The notes under the pieces are model-generated. The model worked only from the letters and a program-made list of their open reading frames with translations, had not been told where the DNA came from and ran no database searches. A program made the position numbers and the translations under genes. From Gorsachius magnificus (lineage: Eukaryota > Chordata > Aves > Pelecaniformes > Ardeidae), in contig CM067095.1 of the NCBI GenBank assembly GCA_034008185.1, forward strand, positions 2,402,610-2,466,609: 64,000 bases of DNA, given 5' to 3'. Shown one piece after another: positions 43,500 through 55,770 of the stretch. The stretch's first letter is position 1; the number at the start of each line of letters is the position of its first letter.

Positions 43500-44781
43500 T
43501 AGAATTAATCTTGGAAGGTGATGCGTTATAATCTGCTTCCTGACTTCACGGTCTGGAAGTGTTGAACTTCCTCACTTTGAAATACAGGGCGCTTGTTGGT
43601 GCACTCATTGCATCCACTGCTCGGGTTTGGAGATCGGCCCCAGTCACCTGGAACCCTTCACCTTTTCTACCTTTGTAGCGTGAATGTACGCGAACTCTTT
43701 TCTAGTGCGTGGATTGTACAACCAGGCCTCTGCCTTCTGTAAATTATTCTAAGGACCTAGAGATGTACAACACAGCTTGCTCTCCTATAGAAACTATTTT
43801 ATTTAAGATATATTTTTACACCATCTAAGATGCTCTGACCTTTTGCTGAAAGCTTGCTTTGTGTAGAACACTACGATGCTGTACTGTATCTTGGAACTCG
43901 TTTTCAAAAAACGTGATTGAAAATTAAAACAGCGTGCGGTATTTTTGTTTCTGTATTCAACTGGAAGTGGAGGGAGGAGATGGCAGGGAGATTTTTTGAA
44001 GTTGTCAACTTTTGAACTTGAAGTCAACACTGTCCAAATGAGCTCTTTATCATCTTTGGGTTGAGGGGAAATTTCAGTTTGGCTGAGCTGATACGAGCCA
44101 ATAAGTCAGCGTAATTAGCTCTGGCTGATGAGAATTGGGCAGCTCAGGCAGAAAGAGCAGGGGTTACTGAAGAAAAAGCAAGGGTTATTGAATACTTTTA
44201 CATTAAAGCGAGTTACCCTCAGTCCTTGAGTCCCCTCCAGCTTCTCCTAAAATCACCCCAGGTGGCAAAGCAACCCGTGGTGTCCATCCCGGTGTTTATT
44301 CACTGCTGTAGATCCATGGGGGATCCCACTCCCTTTGGCCGCCGGGCAGAAGCGGCGCTGATGTGGCCTGAGCCCACTCGTGGTGAAGGGAGCAGTCCCA
44401 GCGAAGGCCGGTCTGTGGCTCTTCCTTACCCATCATCCCGACACCCGAGTACCTGGAAAAAGCAGTGGCGTTCAGACATCTCCAGCTTGCGTTCAAATTT
44501 TGCCATCTGCGACTCCAACAACAGGTCAGCTTTGTGGCTGATGACTCAGTATCGCCACAGCGGAAGGTTGCAGCAGCGTAAAACTTCCCCCAAGCACTGG
44601 ACAGCTGAGACTGGCCAAGCTCCTGTTATGATTAAAATCCTTAAAATAGACTTTTTTTTTTTTTCTCTAAATCATGAAAGAAACACACATACACACCATG
44701 AACAGCAAAGGGGTTTTATTGTCTCTGCTGGTGCTGGGTCGGGTGCCTGGAGTGGTATCAGAGAGAGCTCTAGGATCCAGT

Positions 44782-45519
44782 ATCAGTACAGGCTGGGGGA
44801 AGAAAGGATGGAGAGCAGCCCTGCCAAGAGGGACTTGGGGGTGCTGGGGGATGAAAAGCTGGCCATGAGCCGGCAATGTGCGCTGCTGGCCCAGAAGGCC
44901 AACCCTACCCTGGGCTGCATCAGGAGAAGCGTGGCCAGCAGGTCGACAGAGGTGATTCTGCCCCTCTACTCTGCTCTGGGGAGACCTCACCTAGAGTACC
45001 GCGTCCAGCTCTGGAGCCCTCAGCACCAGAAGGACATGGAACTGTTGGAGCGGGGCCAGGGGAGGGCTACTAAAATGATCCGAGGGCTGGAGCCCCTCTG
45101 CTATGGGGCCAGGCTGGGAGAGTTGGGGGTGTTCAGCCTGGAGAAGAGAAGGCTGCGGGGAGACCTGATTACGGCCTTTCAGTACCTAAAGGGGGCCCAT
45201 AGGAAAGATGGGGAGAATCTTTTTAGTAGGGCCAGCTGTGACAGGACAAGGGGTAATGGTTTTAAACTAAAACAGGGTATGTTTAGACTGGATATAAGGA
45301 GGAAATTCTTTCCAGTGAGGGTGGTGAAACACTGGCAGGGGTTGCCCAGAGAGGTGGTGGAGGCCCCATCCCTGGGAACATTCCAGGCCAGGTTGGCCGG
45401 GGCTGTGAGCAACCTGATGTGGTTCAAGGTGTCCCTGCTCCTGCAGGGGGGTTGGGCTGGGTGACCTCGAGGGGTCCCTTCCAACCCAAACCATTCTGTG
45501 ATTCTGTGATTCTATGATC
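44782..45519 (+). mobile_element. CR1 LINE, longest copy, between BRAP and ATXN2
   Basis: About 740 bases of the CR1 3' region with one open frame of roughly 225 codons up to position 45464 (motifs [56 protein letters not shown]), then the 3' UTR and tail TTCTGTGATTCTATGAT. The open frame and fairly intact tail suggest a younger copy than the others here. The catalytic reverse transcriptase core is not included. Confidence 0.93.
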
Positions 45520-48473
45520 AAGCCTGCCTTGGTGCTTGCCGTGTGGGCTACGTGGTGGTGATGGAGAGGAGATGCTCTAGCAGGAGCAAGAGACAGGGGA
45601 CCTGCTCTCCCACAAAGGGCTGCTGGGCGCCAGTGTGTTCTGTGAGCTTCAGTGGATCCTGCTGTTCCCTCTCCGCCAAAGGTCCCTGACTCTCAGGCTG
45701 GCAGAGAGGGAACAGGACAGCAAAAGGACTCGTGATTCTGCGTACGTGGGCAGGACGGTAACAGAAAAAATGCCCAAGGCAGCCCAAAAGCCTCTGCTGT
45801 CAGGCCTGTGGTGAGAGCACCTCATGCGAGGGGGTCATCGGGGACCCCAGGAAAGGCTGCGGGATTTGAAATGGCCGGGGGGAAACACAGATGGAGCGGA
45901 GTGACAGCCAGGCGTCGCAGGAAGCTTGGCAGAGTCCTCCGCGCTTTGAAGATGCTGAAAAGCTTCGCTCCGGCAGCTGTTCCCGAGCGAGCGGAGGGGA
46001 GAGGCGGTTAGACGGGGTGACGGGTTGGCACGGCTTCTCAGCGGCTGGGAGGAGCAGCGCGTGCAGCCGGGGGGACGGCAGGGACAGAAAGGGCCATGTC
46101 CCCCTGCTTGGAAGGGACATGTAGGGCAGCTCGGGGTGAGCTGGGGCCCGGGGCTCAGCTGTCGCTGCTTTGCGCCGGGGATGTTCCCTATAAACAAACC
46201 ACAAAGTCCAGATTAGCCGGAGGCAAAGCAGCGCTGCTCGGTGAGGCTCAGGTCTACGGCGAGGTGGGCCTCCCGCCCGCCGCCTCCAGGACCCGCAGGG
46301 TACGTGCCCAAGCTCCGAGCAGGATCTGCTGGGCTGGGAGGGGAACACAGCGCCCGTGAGACCTGCGGCCACCCGAGCCCCAGCACCCCCTGCTCTCTCT
46401 GCTGATGGGTTTCCATGAGCTCTTTCAGGGCCGGCCCGGCTGGCCGTGGGTACCACAGTTTGGGGTGAGAGGCCTGGCAGGCGTCTCTCTGTTCCACACG
46501 GTTCCAGGGACTCGTTATTTTTTCGGTGGGCTAATTTGCCTCTTGAGAAAAACCTGTCCCTTAACACCAATTAATCCCCTCCATGACACAGGTTCTGCTC
46601 TTTCAGGAGCTCAGGTCCCGGGTGAGGTGACGTCTCTCTGGTTTCTGCCCTAGAAAAACCTCGCGGGGTGCCACTAGAAGAGCGGACACAGAGTCACCCC
46701 GCAGGCAAAGGTCCACGGATGTCTGTCTGTCCATCCAAGCAGCCGGAGCCCTCCTTGGCCACCCTGTGCTCCCTGCACCGCAGCCAGCCCGGGCCCCTCC
46801 AAAGGGACACGCTGCCATCCCACCACCCGCTCCCCGCTCCGTTTACCCTTTTCACCAGCACCCAATTCCCTAAGGCCCCGTGGAAAATTCCTGCCTTGAT
46901 CTGCACCAATCAACTTGCCTGTTCTTGTCTGCGCTCTGAGAAATTCACATCAATTTCTTCTGGGCTTCCTCCCTCACCACCTCTTTTTACGTAAAAGGCC
47001 ATTTTGGTTTAATAACTGTATTTTAAAGGCAGACACATCCCGCTGCTCCAGCTCTCCACTGCAGGTCCTACACCAGGACAGTCAGCAGCGTTTGAAGTTT
47101 TGCAGCACGGGAGGGACATTTGTGTATTCATTCTCCAGCCTGAATTCCTGTACACATTTCCCAAGGCAAGAGCCAGCTCTGTGCACTGATTCACTTCAGC
47201 CTGCAAGGGGCAACAGCAAAATAGCGGCAGGTTTGCTTGGAGCAGGAAGCAATTTGTGATATTTGCTTTCATTTCAGGCTCAAGTTACCACCCCACACCT
47301 AACGCTTCCTGCTCCTGCACCACTCCTGAGCAAACATTATTTATAGCAGCAAGCAGCATTTATAGCTTTGCCCCTTCTTGACCTGGAAGTAATTGGTTAA
47401 TTGAGTTAGACAACAAACCTCAAGACACTCGCATGGTTTCCTTCCACCTTCTCGCAGGGAGCGTCAAACTCCTGCCATCCTAAGCCAGTTTAAAACATCA
47501 AACACCTCCAAGAGCGCAATGCTCAGTTCCCACCAGGAAACCGGTCCCCATTGAACCTTCTTTGTGGCCAAGAGCTCCTCTAAAGCTGCTGCACCTGGAG
47601 GGGTTGCTGCCTTGCTGGCGCTGGGGTAGGTGGGGGCTCAGCTTTCCTGAGCTGCACCGAGGCTGGGAAGCGGTGAAGAGCTTTGCTGGTGGGAGCTGTG
47701 CTCTGAGCGGTCGCGCCAGAGCTCACCGGGAGGCTGAGGTTTTGGTCTTTAGTGCAGGTTTAGTAACGCGATGATTTTGTGGTTGTAGAGGTTACCCGGG
47801 TTTGTGGGCTGGAGGGGGGGGGGGTGAGGATGAGCTGTTGGCTTGCTTGCGCTGTGTTAAGCCTGTGTCTTATTCCCAACCTGAGAGCTCAGGGACCGTG
47901 CTGGTCTCCGGTGCTGGGTCCTGTGTGTTCCCTGACATCTGAAGGTGGCAATTCAGCGGCAGTGCTTCTCTCCTGCGTGCTGCTGAAGGGGCTGTGCTCT
48001 CAGAAGTGCTTAAGTTGAGCTGTAAAAAAAACCGTGTCTGTGCTTGGGGGTGTGCAGGAGCCTGCGCTGGGCAGGCAGCTATGGGTGCTGCATCTAACGC
48101 CGGTGGAGATGCAAAACATTCACAAAACCCACCTGGCTGCCCCAGACTAAGCAGTCAGGCCGCCTTCATGCATTTAAGGACAGCTTTTCCTGGAGGCAGA
48201 CTGCAACTTAGCTGTTTTTCTCGCCTACTATCAGTGTCCCTATGCAGTAGCAGTGGCCTTGGAGGACAACGTCAGCGTAGGATGTGCCTTGGTTTTCTGG
48301 ATACAGAACTGACGTTCTTGACAGCTGTTACCATGCCTCTGCTTTCCGGTCTCCCTCTTCCTTCACGTCTCTACTTATATGTGACTGTGATATTTATTAG
48401 TTTCTACAGATACGTGGTGCTGTTAGGTGAAGAAAGGTATGCGCTCGCCCTGTAAAACAGGGCCTTAAGCACA

Positions 48474-48665
48474 AAGAATCATAGAATCATGAAATCGTCT
48501 AGGTTGGAAAAGACCTTTAAGATCATCAAGTCCAACCGTTCCCCTAACCCTGCCATCCCACCACTAAACCCTGTCCCTAAGCACCACATCTACCCTTCTT
48601 TTAAGTACCTCCAGGGATGGGGACTGACCACTTCCCTGGGCAGCCCATTCCAGAGCCTGAAGCAA
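48474..48665 (-). mobile_element. CR1 LINE 3' fragment, distinct subfamily
   Basis: Starts with ATCATAGAATCATGAAATCG, then AGGTTGGAAAAGACCTTTAA and AAGTCCAACC. It runs about 190 bases into the CR1 3' region. The 3' UTR wording differs from the copies at 2390, 26038 and 45519. Confidence 0.88.
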
Positions 48666-51600
48666 AGCCACCACGGTGGGGTCCTTCTCGCTGGGATGAG
48701 GGAGGCCTCTACTACAGGTCTGAGTGAGGTTCCAAGGCAGCTTTGTGTCTGAGCTCTGTAAAGCTAAACTAAAACCACAGTAAATCTGTTTAGCATATAA
48801 AACGTGACTAGATCTTCTAGAACAATTCCTCTACAATGCTGGTAATCTTAGCCCAAGCAGAATTAACGTAGGCTGGAGAAACTCCTAGTGCTGTTGGCTT
48901 GAATCCATGGTCTGTGTGGAGTCCCAATTGGAAAACCTTCTGTGAGGGCTGGAGGAGCCGAGTGGGAGATGCAGCCGAGTGAGACGGGTGAGGTGGTGTT
49001 GTCCACGGGGGACAGGGATGCTGCTGCAGCCAGCAGCCCCGTGCCAGCGGAGGGGGAGCCAACTGGTCCTGTCCAAGCACAGCCATGCCAAGAGTTTCCC
49101 TCTGCAACTGCAGGGGTTGCATGAGGAGCAAAGAGGGCTTTTTCCAAGCAGTTCTCCTTGGCAGCTTTCGAACGTGCTCTGGCTTTACTGGAGCAAAGAA
49201 GAAATCCCAACTGGATCCTGCCTGCTCAGAAGGAGCACCAAAAGTGAGCGCAAGCCCCAGGACCCGGGAGCTCCTGGTCTCCACCCCTCGCTAACATAGC
49301 CCTGCAGCTTCATCGCAAGGAGCCAAACACCTACTCCTCCTTCCAAGAAATGAATGGGGAGGAATGAAGAATGGTGTAAAAGCCAAGGTTTATAGGCAGC
49401 CGCATGGGACTGCAGGCAGCGCGCTGAAATCACGGCATTTTCCTCTGCGGCGATCAGAGTCAAACTGCAGAAGCAGTTAAGAGGATTAGATATTTTTGAT
49501 CATATTTGCAGCTGCACTAGCTGTAACCAAGAGGAGAAATCCAAGTGCTTCGTCTTGGGAAGGGACGCCGAGCCTGGAAGGGAGCGCTCCCTCGGGACCC
49601 CGCATCTGGGTACGTGCTCAGACCCTGCTGTTTGACAGAGCTACGAGGAGCTGTTGTTCCTACAGCTGAAGTAGTGGTGCTTGGCTCCCTTGAAGACCCA
49701 GGCTCCTGTGGAAAACTTGCTGCGAGCCAGCCCGGATGCAGGGCTCTGAGTTGCAATGAAGTCTCCAAAATGTCAGCTCCCACGCAGAAGGTCTACGTCT
49801 CCCAAGTGCCACAGCCTAAACGAAGAATGTGTTAGAAGCCCTGCCCGGTTTAGACACAGATGTGAGAGGGGAGATCCCTCCCTGCACATCACCAAGAGGA
49901 TTTCTTTAACAGTTGTCTTAGCACTGTAGCGCTTTAGCAAGGAAAACTGATTTCACTGTATAGTTATGTTTCAGCGTCTAGTTCTCAAGCATCTAGTGCT
50001 GTTGCCGTCCAAATAAAAATACCTGACCGTTTCCCCCGAAGCTCGACCCTGCAGAGATGCTGGTGATGCACTGCCAGCGCTGTAGCAGGAACTTCCCCTG
50101 CTTTTCCCTAGGGACACCTCCGACGAGCCCTTGGCCTTCGCCGCAGGCAGGATGGGCTGAGGGGGAGTATGGAATCCATTAAGCTGTTTTTCCAGTCTTA
50201 AATAAAAACGTGGTCTTGTAACCAAGGAAGAAGACATCACTCCTTGACACACAAGCGCTTGCTGGAAGCCCTCGGCCCTGCTCACGGAGGCTGCCGGGGG
50301 TTCCTGCGTGGAGGGGTGGGAGGCCTTTCTCCACAGATGGAGGCTCTGATGATGCTCCAGGCTGGGGCGGGTAGGTTCCTCCTGAAGCCAAAATCCCAGA
50401 TCTGAGCCCTGGGTGTAATGTGTTGGAGGAGGGGAAAAGCTCCGCATCTCACTTCCAATTTGCCTGATGATTTTAGCGCAGAGTCCTAGCGAACAAGAGG
50501 AAGAGTGCCAGAGGTAACAAATGCAACCCTTTCTAAATGCGGTCATGTGGTAGTCATCCGCCAAAAACATAAACCAAGATCATAATCCTAAATTTGTCCT
50601 TTGAATGTACCTGTGCCTGTTCTGTAGTAGTTTCCTCCTAATCCCCAGGGATTAATACTGAAGTGCATTGAAACATCGGAGGTGAAGGGGCACAGTGGAA
50701 ATTCCTTGCGGGCTGGTAATAATAACTGAAAGCTGCTCTGTGAAGCAAACCTGAGGCTGACTTGGTTTTTAATGGACATCTGTCTGTAGGGGGAAAAAAT
50801 GCCATGGCAACTGGCTTTCTTGTTGGCACGCCTGTCTCAGCAAAGGGACGGGGAGAGGATGGGTATTGGCGGGTCTCTGTAGCGGCACTTGGGAAATGTG
50901 GAGGTACAGCTCGATGAGGCTGTGAGGCAAAGGTTGTTTATGCTCTGTGAGCACCAGCTCTTGAGGGATTTAAGAGCTAAATCTTGGCATAACGATTGCT
51001 TTGTGTGCTGCTGCTGCTTAGCAGGAGCGAGGCTGGGTTCCCCCCTCCCTTTTTGTAAAAATGTGAAATCTAAAAGCGTAAAGTGCTTGGCTGAAGATTG
51101 CCTGGCAGTTTGCTGGGCAGAGCTGGTGTCTCCCAGTTTGCAGCTCTGTCCCAAAACAATTGCTATGGAGCCACAGCAGCGCTGCACAGGCCCTGGAGCT
51201 TTGCCGCCGGAGGAAGGAAATGCCCTTGTCTTGTGCCTGAGGTCAATGGAAATTGAGAGCAAGGTTCATTAAAATGTTGGTTATAGGTAAAACGAGCTCT
51301 GGCACTTCCATACCTCTCTCCTGAGCTCTGTGGACATTCGCGTTACCCTTCATCTCCTGCCAGTTGCAGGAGAAGCAGCCGGCACGTGTGGCTCAGCAGG
51401 CACATCTGGCATCCGTGCCCTATCTGAGCTGAGCTGGAGGGGGTTGCTGGTGGGCTGAGAGAAACTGGGAAGAAATAGCTATAAAAGGCCAAGCGTGGAT
51501 CAAAGACTGGGAGCTGGTGTCTGCTTGGAATCAAGCTGTGAACTTGAGGGGCTGCGGGCAATGAGGTGACACTACGCAGTGACTGGGGTGGGGAGGGAAG

Positions 51601-53518
51601 GCACAAGTAGGCAGCAGTTGTCCCACCTGGTCGGTTTGGAGCTTGGGCTCGGGTTTTGCTTGTTGTTGCGCATGTACCTCCTCCTGGTTTGGCCAGTAGT
51701 GCGTTCATCAGTTAAAACTGATGGCAGCTTTGCTGACGAGCTAATATCGTGTCTCCCTGGGAAGTGCTTCTTGTGTCTTACAAGACCTGATTTGTTTTCC
51801 TAATGACTTTCCGAGTGTTTGGAGATCCCTGTTCACAAGGCTTTAGCCTCCAAGAAGAGGGTTAGGGATAACGGAAGTAAATAACAGCAGTCTTTAAGGA
51901 GGAGAGAATGCATGTGTAGAAATGCTCAGTTCTGTGAGCTTCTCTAGCAGCTGATTTTGCTTAAAATAAATGCCGAGCGCCGGTGTCGGTCATCCCTCCG
52001 CAGGCATGCGTGTTTCATCTTGCTGCATGCTGTTGAGGATCAGCCTGGGTAGCTCAAGGAAGAGAGCACACCACCTAACAGCAGGTTAGATCAAGGAAAT
52101 GTTATGTCACGTAGCACTTCCTGCTAAATAATGATGTTATCAGACTCATTCATCTTCGTATGCAAATACAGCCTGCACACGTAGTCACAAATCTGAATGA
52201 AAATAGTAGGCTTGAAAAAGAGCGGTTCTAACCTGCAAGGTGGACAGAAAGGGCAAACCAGAATGTGATCTCCATCAAAAACAGTTGCTTTTCTTTCTTG
52301 ACCATGCAGCAGGTGACTTCGAATCCTGAACTCTTCTACAGCTTGATCGCTGCATCCACTGCCTGTTGTCTGTTCCCTGTCACCATCTCATTTTGCAACC
52401 ATAGGAGTAGCTGTAACGGTAGGGAATAGCCAAAAAGGGAGAAACTGGTAGACCCAAAAAAGTAATAAATGGGAATGGTGGGCAAAGACGAGCCGTATGG
52501 CATAGAAGCAAAGGGACTGATGTGCCATAACAGTGGTATAATCCCATTAAGCCCTGAAGTTTGGGTAGTTGGTTGGAGATGTGCGCCTGCCACAGAAAGG
52601 TGAGGAGCGGCGTCTGCGCCGGCGGCCACTGAAACATCCAGCCGCCTCTGGATTCAGAGACTGACCTGCAGGTTCCGTGGTGGTCGTTACTGCCAGAGCT
52701 ATTTTAATTTGGTCACTTCTATATTTACTTTTAATGTGGGCTTTTGTTTGTTTTGTTTTGTTTTTTTTAACGAAGATGCTTGACAAACAAAAAAGGGAGG
52801 GCACAATGAACGCCAAACAGAGCTTAACAAAACAAAGAATACATTGAAGGAGAAAACAAGTCAAACTGCAACCGCGCTCGAGTCATTACTGCAGACGTGA
52901 ACACGAGTCTCATTCATACGCTGCTTTCCGAGCACGTAGCTTTACCCCAAAATGTAGTTTAGTACGTTCACATCATGTCTCAGAAACCACCTCTGCCCAT
53001 GGAACTTATTTCTGTCATCCCTGAATATCAAGGGCTCCATCTTCACCAGCGGGACCCCATAGCACGGCGGCTGCCACTTCAAAACACTGCAGGCTCTTTA
53101 ATAGTTCTTAACCTTTAGCCACATAAATAGTGACTAATTGCTGTGCACTGTAAACATTCTTAGCTGAAAAAGCATTGAAATAATGTCCTTTAAAAAAAAA
53201 ACCAACAACCCAACTATTAAGTGACCTGGGTATGTTACACTCAGTCTTTTATCAGACTTCCTTGTGCTTTTCCTTGGTATCTTCCTTTTAAAATGCAAAG
53301 TGTGCTGATGAAACACACTTGAGTCAGTAATCCTTGCTAGCTGTAGCTTACTTGAGTTCCAAGGCATATTTTGGCTCTTCCTTTCCTGCTGCATTGTCCC
53401 CTGTTGCAGTAGCACATGGAGGCCCTTCTCTTGAGGTCTGTAGGACCAACCAAAAGATGGAGAAGACCTTAGAAACAGAGTTTGGTTAAATGCAGGGGTT
53501 TGCACGCTAGTTGATTTT

Positions 53519-53576
53519 ACATATATGCGTGTATACGTGTATGTGATGTGTGCGTGTGTGCATATATATACATATA
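53519..53576. repeat. Alternating purine-pyrimidine tract
   Basis: Interspersed GT, TA and CA dinucleotides over 58 bases. Alternating tracts of this kind can adopt Z-DNA. Confidence 0.8.
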
Positions 53577-54559
53577 AAAAAGGTCTTTTCTTAGCTTCTC
53601 TTAGGTAATGGTAATTATCCCATCGTGTGCAGTGAAAGACTTCTGCTTTTACAGTAACTGGTCCTAAAATTGGAGTCAGTGGTAACGCGAGCTGCCTTCA
53701 GCTCTGCAGGTGCCAGTGTCTCCTGCAGAAACCCCTGGGCTGCAGAACTCCTCGATATCCTCCTCTCTTGGTTCCGTGGCTGCGAAATAGCAAAGTGTCT
53801 TGCGAGTTCATCTAAAGCGATCAAAAAATGTAGTTTCCTTAAAACTGCTGGCTCTGTTCAGGGCAAGCCTTTTTGATAGAAAAATTCTTCGTGCTGAGCC
53901 CATTTCGGCTAATATCTGCCATCTAACCAATAACGTGTTAACCACAAGGTTATTCGGGCCTGTAAGGTAAAACAAAACAAGGAGTTCAACAGTCAAAAGC
54001 GTAGGGGAAAATGCTAATTTAAGCAAGCTGTTAAATATTTGTTATCTTTTTACCTTTGCGTGTTGCCACCCACAACTCTTTCAACCGCACGGGAAAGCCG
54101 TTGCGCTACAAGCTAGGTGTATAAATAATGCCTGCCTAAGAGCACCGCTCCTTTTTATTACATTTGAATCCTGTGGGATTTCTAGGGCATTTCTATGAAT
54201 AGATTAAACTCTTTGAGCATTTTGAGTAACCATGGCTATAAATCAATTTAGCTCTTGGTTTTCAAGTTATATCTGCTCTTACTAATCCTTTATGTACATA
54301 GATTTATTATTTTTTTTTTTTTAACAGGACAGACCAGACTTTTATCTTTCTGTATTGGTGTGAGTTGGTGACACCACCGCTCTGCATAAAGCAGGTGCCA
54401 CGAATGTGGCAGAGCCCCATGGTTGCTGCACCTTGGATTTCTGCAGGAAGCCTGGTGATGGCGGATACATAACAACAAAAAGCCACGGGAGCACCAGCAT
54501 CTCGGGCTCCAATGTTCTGTCAGTGCAATGAAAACTTTAATTTCTTTGGACTGCAGCGA

Positions 54560-54595
54560 TTTTTTTTTTTTTTTTTTTTTTTGGGGGGGGGGGGG
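54560..54595. repeat. Poly(T)23-poly(G)13 junction
   Basis: 23 T followed by 13 G, about 0.8 kb upstream of the ATXN2 start codon. The length is probably unreliable in the assembly. Confidence 0.85.
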
Positions 54596-54839
54596 CGGGA
54601 AGGTAGGACACAGACGCAGACCCCAGAAATCTGTAATACCGAGGGGTTGCCAGCAAGGAATGTGCCGATCCCTTCGGCCCCATCTTGCCTTCCTGCAGCT
54701 GGCTTCGGGAGGGCGGTGGGATGCGAGTGTTTCCTGGCGATGGCTCGGTTTCTCTGTGGTGAAAGGCAGGAGCCGGTCTGCAGCTTTGCTAGCGAGCGCA
54801 GGGGGGGCTGGGGATCTCCATTTCGCCTTTCTCAGCTAG

Positions 54840-55770
54840 TCAGCGGCTCGGCCATTTTTTCCTCAGTTTTGCCCTCTCTCGACGTCTGGTTTCTTTTGAA
54901 CGATGCGCTGCCCGGCCCCCCGCGGCCCCCCGCCGGCAGGGGGGCAACGCTCCCTTGAGGGGCCGGAGCCCGCGGGCCGCCCTCCCTCCCCGCCCGCGCC
55001 GGGGGTGTCGGCCCGGCTGGCACCGGGCCGGGTTGGCCCGCGGCCCGCGGGCGGGGGCCCGCGGGCCTCCGCCCCCCCGCCGCCTCACGTGTCCCCCTCC
55101 CCTCCCCGCCTCCAGGCTCCGCCCCTTCAACCCGGCCGCAGCACCGCCGCGGCGCCCTCCGACTTCCCGTAAAGAGTCCGCGCCCGCCCCGCCCCCCGCC
55201 CCCCGGCCCCCCCCCCCCGCGCCGCGCTCCGCTCCCTCCGCCCCGCTCGCACTGTTTGGGAGCAAGGCGCCCCGGCCCCGCCAGCGCAGCGAGGCCCCGC
55301 GGACCGGCCCTCGCCCAGCCCCCGGCACGCATCCCCGGCCCTCTCCCCTCTCGTCATGTCCCTCAAGCAAGCGGCGGCGGCGGCGGCGCAGGCCGCCGGC
55401 AACAACCGCAAGCCCCCCGGCGGCGGCGGCGGCGGCCCCGGCCTCCCGTCAGCCGCGGGCGGCGGGAGGCAGAACATGGGCAGGTGGGTGCGCGGTGGCG
55501 GTGGGCCTGGCCCCGGCCCCGCCGCGGAGAGCCCGGCGCGGGCGCCGCTCCCCCTCCCCCGCCGCCACCCCCCCCGCCCCCCCCCGCACCGGCGACCCCG
55601 CTCCGGCAGGGGCGGCGGCCCGGGCCCGGCGGGGCGGGGGAGGGGGGGGGTGCGCAGGGGGCCGGCGGCGGGAAGGGGCCGGCGGCGAGGCCTGGGGCCG
55701 GGGGGCGGCGGGGTTGTCCCGGGCGGGGGGGGGGCAGCGGCCCTGCCTTATGGAAGTCGGCGGAAGCCCG
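54840..55770 (+). promoter_or_regulatory. ATXN2: ATXN2 CpG island and promoter region
   Basis: Extremely GC- and CpG-rich DNA surrounds exon 1, with long C runs upstream of the ATG (55190-55222) and G runs downstream (55630-55735). No TATA box is evident. C-rich upstream and G-rich downstream runs are candidate quadruplex formers on opposite strands. Confidence 0.75.
55356..55483 (+). CDS. ATXN2: ATXN2 exon 1 (no polyglutamine)
   Basis: 128 bases from the ATG to donor AG|GTGGGT. It begins MSLKQAAAAAAQAAGNNRKP, followed by a run of six Gly and GGGRQNMG, ending in a split Arg codon. The start is chosen by similarity to human MSLK and because the frame upstream lacks an ATG. Confidence 0.92.

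Larger units (their letters stand above)
42321..54830. other. BRAP-ATXN2 intergenic region, no gene recognised
   Basis: About 12 kb. It contains the two CR1 copies, a GC-rich patch at 45800-46450 and simple repeats. Open frames here have no family similarity that I can recognise, and the longest one crosses the CR1 at 44782. No tRNA or known small RNA was seen. Confidence 0.55.

Noticed and set aside
44226..45464. 412-codon plus-strand open frame
   Set aside because: The second half is CR1 ORF2 and the first half is unrelated upstream sequence read through by chance.
45800..46570. 256-codon minus-strand open frame in the BRAP-ATXN2 gap
   Set aside because: Low-complexity Arg/Pro/Ser composition from a GC-rich patch, with several overlapping frames on both strands, no domain and no splice pattern.
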